64,000 nucleotides of DNA from Brevibacillus sp051967035 (GCF_051967035.1 NZ_JBQCKK010000004.1:62001-126000); one strand, 5' to 3'; numbered from the stretch's first letter, positions 52,001-60,559 are shown. A program made the numbers and translations. Notes: a model not told the origin generated them from the letters alone.

Positions 52001-52107
52001 GGTGCGGGGCCTGCAGGCGGACTCGTCACGGGACGCCCTTCCATTACCTCTTCCTGCTCCGCTTCGCCCTGAAAAAATTTCAACAGATTTTGAAGCCACA
52101 ACCACAT
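49030..52107 (-). CDS. sftA: SftA-type soluble DNA translocase
   Basis: A 1025-residue FtsK/SpoIIIE-family motor without the usual N-terminal membrane helices, which is the SftA (YtpS) layout; B. subtilis SftA is about 950 residues. An N-terminal ~500-residue low-complexity, Glu/Ala/Pro-rich region (with the short repeat AQPDEAQPDEA) leads to the alpha/beta motor with Walker A GSTGSGKS and Walker B VIVIDELADLMM. A C-terminal gamma winged helix (GLQRRFRVGYNRAARLIEMME) should read DNA polarity signals. In B. subtilis SftA clears DNA from the division septum. It stands alone, divergent from a lipoprotein gene. Confidence 0.92.
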   Translation of the reverse strand: MWLWLQNLLKFFQGEAEQEEVMEGRPVTSPPAGPAPRQPQVKTKSIYPRERVNSRHIDDVRPRRERQFRFPVVPDDYLENKRKERRNQQAREEAEGRERAAGARETLRPREERVPEKQAEPFLDRMPTASVEFKRDYRRQPARQAESVPRKPLTPEEKQAYRPSEIVSPVYGKITPATREAEHRIHTTGGVVYPRLEQEEHLQQIKQWEQEISEGYFPEDKAAAQDEASGKAALSTDEKAGKDHERLDRPIRAFGQQANVLAEAEAQTAAATTAEATAMTTAEAAQEALDEPATERVEPGDAEQERVRLRQEAEEAQPDEAQPDEAVPVRGEEPASSVQGMSATAEADEGRAATAVEAAEEPRREEAVGPEQEAVEPADLTDTTDLAENERASGETGTDLHEAKAVEARLPFAAAESLPEARPETAAMEQHAQPVEQPNQPGQPEKEPMLVAALGEMVRTEIEAGITAACERVQDGEAVQPAAPSGNGTIRPLDGPSNSGDVSVSPEAEKEQEQVPASPDDVHRLLARAMPEAASTPSILAPPRPEPAPEADIQEPPYCLPTLALLNPSPPVSDDDDEHTQLQKLLLEETLSNFNVSASVVGIVKGPSVTRFELQPAPGVKVNKITGLIDDIKLNLAAKDIRIEAPIPGRNAIGIEVPNLTSRPVLIEKIIGSEKFQQHPSPLAVALGMDIGGEPIIADIKKMPHGLIAGSTGSGKSVCINSIIVSLLYKATPEQVRLLLIDPKMVELAPYNHLPHLVTPVVTEAKQATAALKWAVEEMEKRYALFVDAGVRDIDRYNQTTDDQLPYIVIVIDELADLMMVSPQDVEDCIIRIAQKARACGIHLLLATQRPSVDVITGNIKANVPTRLAFAVFSQVDSRTILDQSGAERLLGRGDMLFLESGTTPVRLQGNFVSDDEIERITQTIKKQRKPAYLFSKEDLEQQVQSYDVGDDPLYMEALLFVAEQGQASASGLQRRFRVGYNRAARLIEMMEADGYVAGQSGGKARAVLITREDAQALVEGTTLL

Positions 52108-52281
52108 GCTGCAACGTCCTTTCTTTGCTCACCATCTATTCCCTCTCATCTTACCACGAAACGCGCAGCGATTTAGGCCGATTGTGATTTTTTTCCGTAT
52201 TTGCGAAACCTTTTGTTCTCTTGCGACGTAATAACTATTAGATCATGGAACAAAAACAAATACATAGGGGAGGAACACAGC

Positions 52282-53550
52282 ATGTGGAAAAAAGGAAGCG
52301 CCCTGCTGCTTGCAGGGATGCTGGTACTCACTGGATGTGCCGGTGAAGCTTCACTGGTGCGCGATTCTATTGTGGCATCCATTGATAAACCAAACTACGA
52401 TTTCCAAGGAACCTTGAAGCTGACGGGCGACGTAGACAAATTGCCGGAAGCTTTCGGCGAAACCGCACCGGACAAACAGGGACAAGCCATTTTGTCTGCC
52501 CTGAAGGCGGGCGTGACCGTAACAGGCTCCCAGCTCGATCTGAAAAATGCGAAAGTTCAGCTGGAAGTGAACGATGACAAGGTACTGCGTGACAACAAGC
52601 TCTGGGCAGGCGACAAAAAAGCGTCTGTCGAGCTGATCGTCAGCGATGACAACGTACTCGTCAAATCCCCGCTCGACAGCAAGTACTTGCTGATCGATGC
52701 GAACGCTCCCGGCGGTTTCGCTGGCGCAACCGGGGACGATCAGGTGAATCCTGCCAAGCTGAAGGAATACCAGGACAAAATGAACCAGCTGACGCTGGAC
52801 TTCATCAAAAAATACGTGGGCAAGTACGGCTACAAGCTGGCTGACGCGAAAAATCTCGGCATCGAAACCGTCACGCTGCCAAACGGCGAAAAAGTAGAAG
52901 CGACTCACGTAACCGTGAAGATCGACACCAAAGAACTGGTGAAAATGTTCTTCTTCACCGCCAACGACGCGGTAGCGAGCCAGGACGTCAAAGCGTTCGC
53001 GATCGACATGCTGGTTCTGACCAACTCCCTGACCGAAGAAATGTATCCGGAAACGGGCAAAACGACCGAGGCAGAAAAACGCGCCAACGCCGAAGCAACG
53101 ATCACCGAAGGCTTGAAAGAAGCAAAAGCTTGGCTGGACGAAACAGGCAAAGTGTACACGCCTGAAAAAATCGTAGAAGAACTGAAAAAAGAAGGCTTCC
53201 ACAACCTCGCCTGGAACCTCGACTTCTACGTAGACAAAGACAAAATGCCTGTCCACCAAAAGAGCGACCTGAGCGTAACCTTCCAGGCGCCCGAGATGAA
53301 ACAACCGTTGACAATCGGTCTGTTCGCCGATCAATACGCGTACAACTTCGGAAAAGCGACCAAGTACGACGTTCCGGCCAAAGACGCGAGCCTGACCCCA
53401 GAAGACCTGTACAAGGACGAAAAAGCGATCAACCATTTCAGCGACAAAGGTTTCATGCGCCCCTTCGCACAAAGCCTGCTGGACAATCTGAAATGGCAAA
53501 AAGAATGGGAAGCCGAGCGGGCTGAGGAAGCAAAAGCAGCGACTCCTTAA
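52282..53550 (+). CDS. Lipoprotein of unknown function
   Basis: A 422-residue exported lipoprotein. The signal peptide ends in LTGC with acylated C19. The mature part is rich in Lys, Asp and Glu, with alternating strands (FQGTLKLTGDVDKL, VTVTGSQLDLKNAKVQLEV) that look like repeated beta structure, and a helical C-terminus. It resembles LolA/LppX-like hypothetical lipoproteins in shape only. AGGGGAGG precedes the ATG at 52282. Codon choice is biased toward preferred codons like citB, suggesting strong expression. It is divergent from sftA and convergent with the sulfur operon. Confidence 0.72.
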   Translation: MWKKGSALLLAGMLVLTGCAGEASLVRDSIVASIDKPNYDFQGTLKLTGDVDKLPEAFGETAPDKQGQAILSALKAGVTVTGSQLDLKNAKVQLEVNDDKVLRDNKLWAGDKKASVELIVSDDNVLVKSPLDSKYLLIDANAPGGFAGATGDDQVNPAKLKEYQDKMNQLTLDFIKKYVGKYGYKLADAKNLGIETVTLPNGEKVEATHVTVKIDTKELVKMFFFTANDAVASQDVKAFAIDMLVLTNSLTEEMYPETGKTTEAEKRANAEATITEGLKEAKAWLDETGKVYTPEKIVEELKKEGFHNLAWNLDFYVDKDKMPVHQKSDLSVTFQAPEMKQPLTIGLFADQYAYNFGKATKYDVPAKDASLTPEDLYKDEKAINHFSDKGFMRPFAQSLLDNLKWQKEWEAERAEEAKAATP

Positions 53551-53563
53551 CTCCCGGCTACAG

Positions 53564-53598
53564 AAAAAAGCACGGCGCCTTTACGCGTCGTGCTTTTT
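53564..53598. terminator. Bidirectional terminator overlapping the cysC stop
   Basis: AAAAAAGCACGGCGC (53564-53578) pairs, with one G-T wobble, with GCGTCGTGCTTTTT (53585-53598). T runs exist in both directions. The right arm contains the last codons of cysC, and the hairpin also follows the convergent lipoprotein gene. Confidence 0.85.
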
Positions 53599-54210
53599 CT
53601 CATAGGTGAGGATTCCCGCCTGTTCCAGATAGGCCAGAACGGCAGCAACCGAATCCTCGATTGTCTGTCGGCTGCTCTCGATCACAAGCTCCGGCTGTAT
53701 CGGTTCCTCGTACGGGGCGGATATTCCGGTAAACTGCCCGATTTCCCCGCGCCGCGCTTTTTCGTACAACCCCTTCACATCCCGGCGCTCGCACTCCTCC
53801 AGCGGGCATTTCACATACACCTCGATAAACTCCCCCGCCTCGACCAGACTGCGCGCCAGCTCGCGATCCGAGCGGTAGGGCGAAATGAATGCCGTCAGCA
53901 CAATCACCCCTGCATCCACGAACAATTTGGCAACCTCGCCGATGCGGCGGATGTTTTCTTTGCGGTCTTCTTCGCCGAAGCCAAGCCCTTTGTTCAAGCC
54001 GTGGCGGATGTTGTCCCCATCCAGCACGTAGCTGGCCAAGCCCCGCCGGTTCAGTTCCTGCTCGACTGCATTGGCCAATGTCGATTTTCCGGCACCGGAC
54101 AGTCCCGTGAACCATAGGACGCAGCTTCGATGTCCCGCTCGCCGCTGCCGATCTTCCTTGGTCACCGTCGTCGGGTGCCAAACGATGTGGGCAGCTCCTT
54201 CCTTTGCCAT
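53581..54210 (-). CDS. cysC: Adenylylsulfate kinase
   Basis: A 209-residue APS kinase that phosphorylates adenylylsulfate to PAPS. Walker A is GLSGAGKST near residue 40, followed by LDGDNIRHGLNKGLGF and the FISPYRSDRE segment. Length is normal. It is the last gene of the sulfur operon. Because the reductase gene here is of the APS type, PAPS may be needed for other sulfations or as an alternative route. AAGGGGGGA precedes the ATG. Confidence 0.94.
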   Translation of the reverse strand: MAKEGAAHIVWHPTTVTKEDRQRRAGHRSCVLWFTGLSGAGKSTLANAVEQELNRRGLASYVLDGDNIRHGLNKGLGFGEEDRKENIRRIGEVAKLFVDAGVIVLTAFISPYRSDRELARSLVEAGEFIEVYVKCPLEECERRDVKGLYEKARRGEIGQFTGISAPYEEPIQPELVIESSRQTIEDSVAAVLAYLEQAGILTYEKKHDA

Positions 54211-54253
54211 GCGCGTCCCCCCTTCTTTTTCCCGAAAATTCGCTGCTTCTCGG

Positions 54254-55396
54254 CTACACCGAGAGGGGCCGCAGTCCTTCGATCAGCACACGCGCCACTT
54301 CCGGACGGCTGAATTCAGGAGGCGGCGCTTCTCCGCGCGCCAGCATTTCCCGCACCTTCGTTCCCGACAGCGCGACATGATGCTCGGCTCCGTGCGGGCA
54401 CGTTTTCGCCGATGCCATATTGCCGCAAACCGAGCAATAAAAGCTGTTCTCGAAAAACAGCGGCGTAATCCCAAGCTCCTCGGGCTGGAACTGGCGGAAA
54501 ATGTGTTGGGCGTCGTATGTGCCGTAATAGTTGCCGACGCCCGCGTGATCTCTGCCAACAATAAAGTGGGTGCAGCCGTAGTTTTTGCGCACCAAGGCGT
54601 GGAAAATGGCTTCGCGCGGCCCGGCATAGCGCATGGCGGCAGGGAAGACAGCGAGCTTAACCCGATCGGCCGGATAGTATTTTTCCAATAGCACCTGATA
54701 GCTGTTCATCCGTACATCGGCCGGGATGTCATCTGCCTTCGTCTCGCCCACCAGCGGATTCAAAAACAGGCCATCGACGATCTCCAGCGCCGCTTTCTGG
54801 ATGTATTCATGCGCCCGATGCACGGGATTACGCGTTTGGAAGCCGACGATTGTCTTCCAGCCTTTTTCCGCAAACGCAGCTCTCGTCTCCGCAGGGTCGA
54901 AATGGTAGGCGGCAAACGGGCCTTTGTCCGGGCGCTTCACCAGCGTAATCGGCCCGCCGAGGTAAACATCGGGACGTTCCAGCAGCTTTTTCACGCCCGG
55001 ATGATTTTCGTCCTCCGTGCCGTACACGAGCCGGGCTTCCTGTCGTTTGTCCGGGGAGTAACGATCAGCAATTTCCAGAAGACCGTACACCTCTCCCTGA
55101 TAGACCAGACGCACGATGTCTCCTACCTGAAGAGCACCTGCCACGGTCTCCGGAACAGGGAGCGTGATCGGGAGACTCCAGACGGTGCCGTCCGCCAGTC
55201 TCATCCGCTCCACTACGGACGCGTAATCGCGGCGATCCAAAAATCCGGTAATCGGACTGTATCCTCCAATGGCGATCAACTCCAGGTCCGACAGCGCAAA
55301 AGCGTCCAGCTCGACCTCGCCCGTCGCGCGGGACAGGTCGGCAGTCGGATCAAAACGATTGACCAGTACGTTTCCATGCGGGATGCTCCCACTCAC
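54254..55396 (-). CDS. sat: Sulfate adenylyltransferase
   Basis: A 380-residue ATP sulfurylase making adenylylsulfate from sulfate and ATP. Active-site motifs are QTRNPVHRAHE and GRDHAGVGNYYG. A CSVCG...CPHG cysteine set probably binds zinc, as in other Gram-positive Sat enzymes. I start at GTG 55396, 8 bases after AGGAGG; the ATG at 55417 lacks a good ribosome site and would put the SD inside the gene. The protein then begins SGSIPHGNVLVNRF, like B. subtilis Sat. It sits between cysH and cysC. Confidence 0.94.
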   Translation of the reverse strand: MSGSIPHGNVLVNRFDPTADLSRATGEVELDAFALSDLELIAIGGYSPITGFLDRRDYASVVERMRLADGTVWSLPITLPVPETVAGALQVGDIVRLVYQGEVYGLLEIADRYSPDKRQEARLVYGTEDENHPGVKKLLERPDVYLGGPITLVKRPDKGPFAAYHFDPAETRAAFAEKGWKTIVGFQTRNPVHRAHEYIQKAALEIVDGLFLNPLVGETKADDIPADVRMNSYQVLLEKYYPADRVKLAVFPAAMRYAGPREAIFHALVRKNYGCTHFIVGRDHAGVGNYYGTYDAQHIFRQFQPEELGITPLFFENSFYCSVCGNMASAKTCPHGAEHHVALSGTKVREMLARGEAPPPEFSRPEVARVLIEGLRPLSV

Positions 55397-55441
55397 ATTC
55401 AAGCCCTCCTCATCCATATCCGTTGTTCTCTTCTTCCGCGC

Positions 55442-56158
55442 TTACTTGGCGAGATGCAGCCCGCACTCGGTCTTGCCCAGATGCGCCCAGCGGCCCGCCC
55501 GCTCATCTTCGCCCGCCTGGACCGGACGGGTGCACGGCGCACAGCCGATGCTCGGATAGCTTTGATCGTGCAAGGCGTTGTACGGCAATTCAAACATTCG
55601 GATGTACTGCCACACCTCTTCTGCCTTCCAGTGAATCAGCGGGCAAATTTTCAGCGACTGAAACTTCTCGTCGCGATTGACAAACTGGACGTTCGCCCTC
55701 GTCGCCGACTGTTCCCTGCGCAGCCCGGACATCCAGGCTACCGTCCCTTTCAGCACGCTTTCCATCGGCTGTACCTTGCGCAGATGGCAACACAGGTCGG
55801 GCTTGGTCGCCCACAGCTCGTCGCCGTATTCCGCTGCCTGCTCGGCGAGAGAAAGCGATGGCTCCTTGATCGTCAATTGCAAGTCGGGGTAGCGCGCACG
55901 CACTTTCTCGATCAATGCGTACGTCTCGGGAAAATGCAGATGGGTGTCCAGAAACGTGACGCGGGCGTCTTTTTTCACATCGCTTATCATGTCGAGCAGC
56001 ACCATCGCTTCGGCCCCAAAGCTGCACGAATACACCAAATCGTCGGCAAACGTCTCGTAGGCCCACTTGATGACGTCCATGGTATCTCCCTTGGCGAGAC
56101 TTTTGTTGATGGCAGCAAGCTGCTCGTCTGTTGCCGTATCGTAATGTAGCCGGCTCAT
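55442..56158 (-). CDS. cysH: Adenylylsulfate (APS) reductase
   Basis: A 238-residue reductase producing sulfite. The pairs DLCCHLRK and CAPCTR are the four cysteines of a 4Fe-4S cluster, which marks the APS-type (bacterial assimilatory) enzyme and not the PAPS type. The catalytic cysteine is in the C-terminal ECGLHL. AAGGAGGGGG precedes the ATG at 56158; the long upstream frame overlaps cobA-hemD and is not used. Electrons come from thioredoxin. It follows cobA-hemD after 121 bases. Confidence 0.94.
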   Translation of the reverse strand: MSRLHYDTATDEQLAAINKSLAKGDTMDVIKWAYETFADDLVYSCSFGAEAMVLLDMISDVKKDARVTFLDTHLHFPETYALIEKVRARYPDLQLTIKEPSLSLAEQAAEYGDELWATKPDLCCHLRKVQPMESVLKGTVAWMSGLRREQSATRANVQFVNRDEKFQSLKICPLIHWKAEEVWQYIRMFELPYNALHDQSYPSIGCAPCTRPVQAGEDERAGRWAHLGKTECGLHLAK

Positions 56159-56279
56159 ATGCCCCCTCCTTGATCGTAGGTTGAACGGTTCTCCCTGCGC
56201 TGATCGGCAAGACGCGCTCGCCGCCTTCCTGTCGCCCATCTGTCGCGACAAGCAAGGAAGAAGCGCGCCACTATCGGAT

Positions 56280-57758
56280 TCAGGTTGCGCTGGCGAGTTG
56301 CTCTCGCGGCCGGATTCCTCGGACAAAGCCTTCCAGATCTTCGGCGATAACGACGCGCCACCCCATTTGCCTCGCCACCTCGCGCGTCCTTTCGTCGGCG
56401 CAAAAAAGCGGCACATGTTCCCAGCCAGCTCCAGCAAAATCGGCCAGGGCAGGCAAGACTTCTCCCCCCTCGGCAGCAAACCAGTCAAAGGTTCGCTTTT
56501 TTATCCAGGGAGCGACCGGATGCGCCTCCTCCCATTCCAGGACGCCTCCCGTCGGCAGATGCAAAAGCTCTACTGCTGCCTGGGCAGGAACATTCACCGC
56601 TGGGGCGCATACGTACAAAATCCGCTCCCCGTTTCGCCCCAGCTCTCTATGCAAAGCGGCAGAAGAGGTGGCATGATCGAACACGCGCTCCGGGTACAGC
56701 CCTCTGCTCTCCAGGTACAAAGCTGCCTGCTTCCCGCGCACAGCGAGCTTGCACGTCAGTCTCCGCAAATCAAACCGCCGTCTGCCCAGTTCGGCGAGAA
56801 AAGCCGCCGCCTGCTGCTCATCGTCGAGCACGACCCAGCCATACGCCGCAAAATCTTCCGGAAAGGCAGAAGCCTCCCTCGCCAGCAAGGGACGCTCCAC
56901 GAGCGGAAGCGTAACGACTTCTGCGCCCAGCAGTTCCAGCTTGCTCGCCAGTGCGTCGCTTGCGCCTGCTGCGGGCTTTGCAGCAACTGCCACCCGCTGT
57001 CCAAACAGCGGCCGCGATTCGAACCAGTTCAGCTCTCCGCGAAGCCGAACCACTTCGCCCACGATGATGATGGCAGGGGCGGAAAAGCCCGCTTGCACGA
57101 CATCGCGATCAATCGTACCAAGCGACCCGACCAATGTCTGCTGCTCTCCCACGGTGCCCCATCTGACGAGTGCGACCGGGGTATCCTCGCTTTTTCCGCA
57201 GGCTAAAAGCTGCGCCTTGATGTGCGGCAAATTTTTCACGCCCATGTAAATGACAAGCGTCTCCATTCGGGCCAGCGCTGCCCAATCCGGCTCTTTGCCG
57301 GCGTTTTTGTCGCACAGATGCCCGGTGACAAAGGCAACGGAGGAGTTGTAGTCGCGGTGCGTCAGCGGTATTCCCGCATACAGCGGCGCCGCCATGCCCG
57401 ACGTAATCCCCGGCACGATTTCGTACGGCACGCCATGCTCCGCGCACAGCTGTGCTTCCTCGCCTACCCGCCCGAACATGCTCGGGTCCCCGCCTTTTAA
57501 GCGAACCACGATTTTTCCTCGCCGGGCTTCTTGGATCAACAGGAGGTTGATCTCTTCCTGTGGCAGTGTATGGCGATCCCTTTCCTTGCCGCAGTAAATC
57601 AGCCGGGCGCCCCTTTTGACATGGGCGAGCAGCAGCGGGCTAGCCAGACGGTCGTACACGACGACATCGGCCTGCTGGAGCGCCTCCCTCCCGCGAATGG
57701 TAATCAGCTTCGGATCCCCAGGGCCAGCCCCTACAAACAAGACTCTGCCAGCGTTCAT
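56280..57758 (-). CDS. cobA-hemD: CobA-HemD fusion: uroporphyrinogen-III methyltransferase/synthase
   Basis: A 492-residue two-domain protein. Residues 1-~245 are the SAM-dependent uroporphyrinogen-III C-methyltransferase (VGAGPGDPKLITIRG, VVRLKGGDPSMFGR, PGITSGMAAPLYAGIPLTHR), which makes precorrin-2 for siroheme. Residues ~250-492 look like uroporphyrinogen-III synthase (HemD), more weakly conserved (WFESRPLFGQRVAVAA, VFDHATSSAALHRELG). In this operon it supplies siroheme for the sulfite reductase. AAGGAGG lies 11 bases upstream of the ATG. Confidence 0.9.
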   Translation of the reverse strand: MNAGRVLFVGAGPGDPKLITIRGREALQQADVVVYDRLASPLLLAHVKRGARLIYCGKERDRHTLPQEEINLLLIQEARRGKIVVRLKGGDPSMFGRVGEEAQLCAEHGVPYEIVPGITSGMAAPLYAGIPLTHRDYNSSVAFVTGHLCDKNAGKEPDWAALARMETLVIYMGVKNLPHIKAQLLACGKSEDTPVALVRWGTVGEQQTLVGSLGTIDRDVVQAGFSAPAIIIVGEVVRLRGELNWFESRPLFGQRVAVAAKPAAGASDALASKLELLGAEVVTLPLVERPLLAREASAFPEDFAAYGWVVLDDEQQAAAFLAELGRRRFDLRRLTCKLAVRGKQAALYLESRGLYPERVFDHATSSAALHRELGRNGERILYVCAPAVNVPAQAAVELLHLPTGGVLEWEEAHPVAPWIKKRTFDWFAAEGGEVLPALADFAGAGWEHVPLFCADERTREVARQMGWRVVIAEDLEGFVRGIRPREQLASAT

Positions 57759-57809
57759 CGTCGATTCATCCTCCTTGCTGCCTTCCCTCAGGCGAAAAGC
57801 TGTCTCGTC

Positions 57810-58052
57810 TCACTGGCTGAAATGGGAGGTTTCCACTACGTAGCCGACTCCCTGCCGCCCGAGCGGCTTTTTTTCCACCAGGCTCAGCTCCTTGATTTTC
57901 GGCGGGGCGATGGTGTGCCGCAGCAGATTGTTTTCCGCGGACGAAAAGGCGCGTTCATCTGTTTTGGCAATCACGACCACGGTCAAGAGCCGCCCTTCTT
58001 CGAGTACGGCCTCCAGTTTGTACAAGTAGCTCTCGGTTTGTTCCTCTGCCAT
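57810..58052 (-). CDS. DUF3906 family small protein
   Basis: An 80-residue soluble protein of the DUF3906 type, known to me mainly from sulfite-reductase operons of bacilli. It is a mixed alpha-beta sequence (YLYKLEAVLEEGRLLTVVVIAKTDERAFSSAENNLLRHTIAPPKIKELSLVEKK, given here in two parts: first half strands, second half a PPKIKEL turn). The function is unknown; a role in siroheme delivery or reductase assembly is a guess from position. AAAGGAGGGA precedes the ATG. Confidence 0.72.
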   Translation of the reverse strand: MAEEQTESYLYKLEAVLEEGRLLTVVVIAKTDERAFSSAENNLLRHTIAPPKIKELSLVEKKPLGRQGVGYVVETSHFSQ

Positions 58053-58111
58053 GGGAGTCCCTCCTTTCCTTGGATCGGGTGTGATCCGATATTGTCCGGC
58101 TTTTGGCTTCT

Positions 58112-59734
58112 TTACGCCGTTTGCAAAATGCTGTCGACCTGTTCCTGAATGCGTGCCAGTCCGACCCGTTCAACGTATCGCCAGTACTCCTCTCCCTCCA
58201 GCCGCTCTTCCTTGTAAAACGTAATCAGCTGCGCCAAAAAAGCTCCCAGCCTGTCGACGGTCACTCGCGCGTTCAGCTTGCGGTTGAATTGCGGTTCTTC
58301 GAGCGTCCCGCCCACGTGGATGTCAAATGCCTCGACCATTCCGGCCGGGGTCTTGACTTTTGCCCCTTGCAGGCCAATGTCGGCAATCTGCCGCTGTCCG
58401 CACGAGTTCGGGCAGCCGATCATGTGAATGCGCAGCGGCGTATCCAGTTCAACCGTATCGTCCAAATATTGGGCCAGCGAACGCATCCGTTCTTTGGTCT
58501 CCACGAGCGCCAGGTTGCAATACTCTATCCCCGTGCAGGAAACGGCGTATCCGACAAAGGTATTCGGCTTGAGTTTGAAGCGGTTTACAATCAGCGGTTC
58601 CTGGCGGAAGGCCGCCACTTTCTCCTTGGCGATGTTGCGAATGAGGACGTTTTGCGTGTTGCAGGCGCCGATTGTGCCATCCCCGTACTCATCGGCCAGG
58701 CGAGCCAGCTCGATCAGCTCCGCAGCGTTCATCCGACCCACGGGAACGGACAGGCCCGCGTAGTAGTAGCCGGGCTGACGTTGCTCGTGCAGCCCGTAAA
58801 AATAGCCGCCATTCCAGCCCTTCGTCAAATCCTCTCCGCTCGTTTCCAGCTCGCCGACCAGCTTGACCAGCTCTTCCTTGAACTTCTCCGGTCCCCAGTC
58901 CGCCACGAGAAACTTCAGGCGGGCATGTGTCCGCTTCTGTCGGTAGCCGAAGTCGCGGAACAAGGTTGTGACGCCCGCCGCCACCTTGACGACCTCTTCC
59001 GGGCGGACGAACACGTCAAGCCGCTTTGCCAGGTACGGCTTCGCGGACAGGCCCCCGCCCACCCAGACGTGGAACCCGATCACGTCCTCGCCCGCGATGA
59101 GCTTTTTGGCCGGAGTAAAGGCGAGGTCGTTGATTTGCGCGTGGGCAGCGTTGTAGATGTTGGCGGAGATGGACATTTTGTACTTGCGCGGCAGGTTGGA
59201 AAAGTCGCGATTGAGCAGGAAAAACGTTTCCAGCTCGGCTACGATCGGGCGCGTATCCAGCACTTCGTGCGGATCGATTCCGGCGAGCGGATTGCCCATG
59301 ATCTGCCGCGGACAGTCGCCGCATGCTTCGAACGAAGAAAGACCCACGGCAGCAAGCCGATCAAAAATATCTGCCAGCGTCTCCACCGTCAGCCAGTGAA
59401 ACTGGACAGCCTGGCGCGTCGTCACGTCCACGAGGTCGCGGCCGTAGTCCTGGGCGATTTTTGCCAACACTCTCGCCTGCTCGCTTGTCATGATTCCGCC
59501 GGGGATGCGCACCCGCATCATGAAGTGGCCATCTTTGGGACGTTGCTGATAGACTCCCGCCCACTTGAAGCGATCCATATCAGAAGGTTCAATCGATTCG
59601 AAACCTTCTTTGGAGTAGGTGTTGATGATGGTCTCGATGACGTCCAGTCCGTCTTTTTCCAGCTTGGTCAGCTCCATTTTGTTCAGGGACGGATCATCTG
59701 CCCATTTCCACTGTTTTCTCTCTGCCATGCTCAT
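58112..59734 (-). CDS. Ferredoxin-type sulfite (nitrite) reductase
   Basis: A 540-residue siroheme and 4Fe-4S enzyme that reduces sulfite to sulfide with six electrons. The cluster cysteines lie in CTGIEYC and GCPNSCG; the two half-repeats of the family are present. It is the single-subunit NirA/SirA type, so electrons come from ferredoxin and not from a CysJ flavoprotein. Sequence alone cannot fully exclude nitrite as substrate, but sat-cysH-cysC context argues for sulfite. ATG 59734 follows AAAGGAG; an earlier in-frame start overlaps sirB. It overlaps sirB by 41 bases. Confidence 0.9.
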   Translation of the reverse strand: MSMAERKQWKWADDPSLNKMELTKLEKDGLDVIETIINTYSKEGFESIEPSDMDRFKWAGVYQQRPKDGHFMMRVRIPGGIMTSEQARVLAKIAQDYGRDLVDVTTRQAVQFHWLTVETLADIFDRLAAVGLSSFEACGDCPRQIMGNPLAGIDPHEVLDTRPIVAELETFFLLNRDFSNLPRKYKMSISANIYNAAHAQINDLAFTPAKKLIAGEDVIGFHVWVGGGLSAKPYLAKRLDVFVRPEEVVKVAAGVTTLFRDFGYRQKRTHARLKFLVADWGPEKFKEELVKLVGELETSGEDLTKGWNGGYFYGLHEQRQPGYYYAGLSVPVGRMNAAELIELARLADEYGDGTIGACNTQNVLIRNIAKEKVAAFRQEPLIVNRFKLKPNTFVGYAVSCTGIEYCNLALVETKERMRSLAQYLDDTVELDTPLRIHMIGCPNSCGQRQIADIGLQGAKVKTPAGMVEAFDIHVGGTLEEPQFNRKLNARVTVDRLGAFLAQLITFYKEERLEGEEYWRYVERVGLARIQEQVDSILQTA

Positions 59735-60506
59735 ACACGCTCCTTTTTGTGAAGAGGTCGGTTGCAAGTGCCGTGCGAATGGATTGGGCAATCCAGTCTG
59801 CGATCAGCGGGTGAGGCAAATAGGCGCTGCCGTTGTAGCGGTACGACAGCTCCGCCAGCCTTGCCGGAATCGCCTTGCGGGTGAAGTACCCCTGACTGAC
59901 GAACAAAGGAAGCACGAGGACATCCCCTTTTTCCGCCAGCAAAAGCGCTTGTTCCCGCAACGTGTCCGGCCGCAGTGTCGCATACCCGGCTGCGGGAAAG
60001 GCGTAGCGGTTTTGCAGGCGAAAGGTCATGCGGCGCAGAAGCTTTTCCCACCGCCTCTGGCCTCCCGGCAGGTCGCTGCCGTGGCCGACGAGCAACAGCG
60101 CTTCCTTGCGTGGATCGCTCGACAGCTCCAGAATGCGCTGTCCAACGATTTGCTCCACCAGCGGATGATCTTCCAGCGGCGGACACCAGAGCAGCTTCGC
60201 GCGAACAGGAATGCGCTCCTGCTCCGTCTCCCAGGCGGGCCACGGCTCCAGCCCGAGCATCGCGCGGATTTCTGTCACATGGTTGCTCCCCGCCGAGGCA
60301 AACAGCGGAACGACGACAATCCGCTTCGCCCCGGATGCCTCCAGACGCTGCCATTCGTCACGGATGCTTCGCCCCTCTACTCCCCCCAAATACGCTACCC
60401 GAGTCGGCAGCTCGCTCTGGCACTGCCTGACTGCCGACTCGACGAGACGCAGCCAGTCGGGATCGGGTGAACCATGAGCGATTACCAAAGCCGCTGTTTT
60501 TGCCAT
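59694..60506 (-). CDS. sirB: Sirohydrochlorin ferrochelatase
   Basis: A 270-residue CbiX/SirB-type chelatase with two similar halves, starting with the metal-binding AHGS (residues 10-13) and repeating LVGHGSD in the middle. It inserts iron into sirohydrochlorin to give siroheme. It is the first gene of the sulfur operon. The ATG at 60506 has AAGGGG in the loop of a small hairpin. The partner dehydrogenase (SirC/YlnF) is not in the window. Confidence 0.88.
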   Translation of the reverse strand: MAKTAALVIAHGSPDPDWLRLVESAVRQCQSELPTRVAYLGGVEGRSIRDEWQRLEASGAKRIVVVPLFASAGSNHVTEIRAMLGLEPWPAWETEQERIPVRAKLLWCPPLEDHPLVEQIVGQRILELSSDPRKEALLLVGHGSDLPGGQRRWEKLLRRMTFRLQNRYAFPAAGYATLRPDTLREQALLLAEKGDVLVLPLFVSQGYFTRKAIPARLAELSYRYNGSAYLPHPLIADWIAQSIRTALATDLFTKRSVYEHGREKTVEMGR

Positions 60507-60507
60507 C

Positions 60508-60524
60508 GGATAAACCCCTTATCC
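60508..60524 (-). promoter_or_regulatory. Hairpin holding the sirB ribosome site
   Basis: GGATAA (60508-60513) pairs with TTATCC (60519-60524). On the minus strand the 5-base loop reads GGGGT, part of the sirB Shine-Dalgarno. It may modulate operon translation. Confidence 0.45.
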
Positions 60525-60559
60525 AAACCTAATTTGTAAATCATATATGTTTACTCGGA

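Noticed and set aside
56159..56488. N-terminal extension of cysH
   Set aside because: The extra 110 codons overlap the 3' end of cobA-hemD and the ATG at 56158 has an excellent ribosome site and matches the family length.
58103..59752. 549-codon plus-strand open frame
   Set aside because: It mirrors the sulfite reductase gene and has the same shadow-frame composition.
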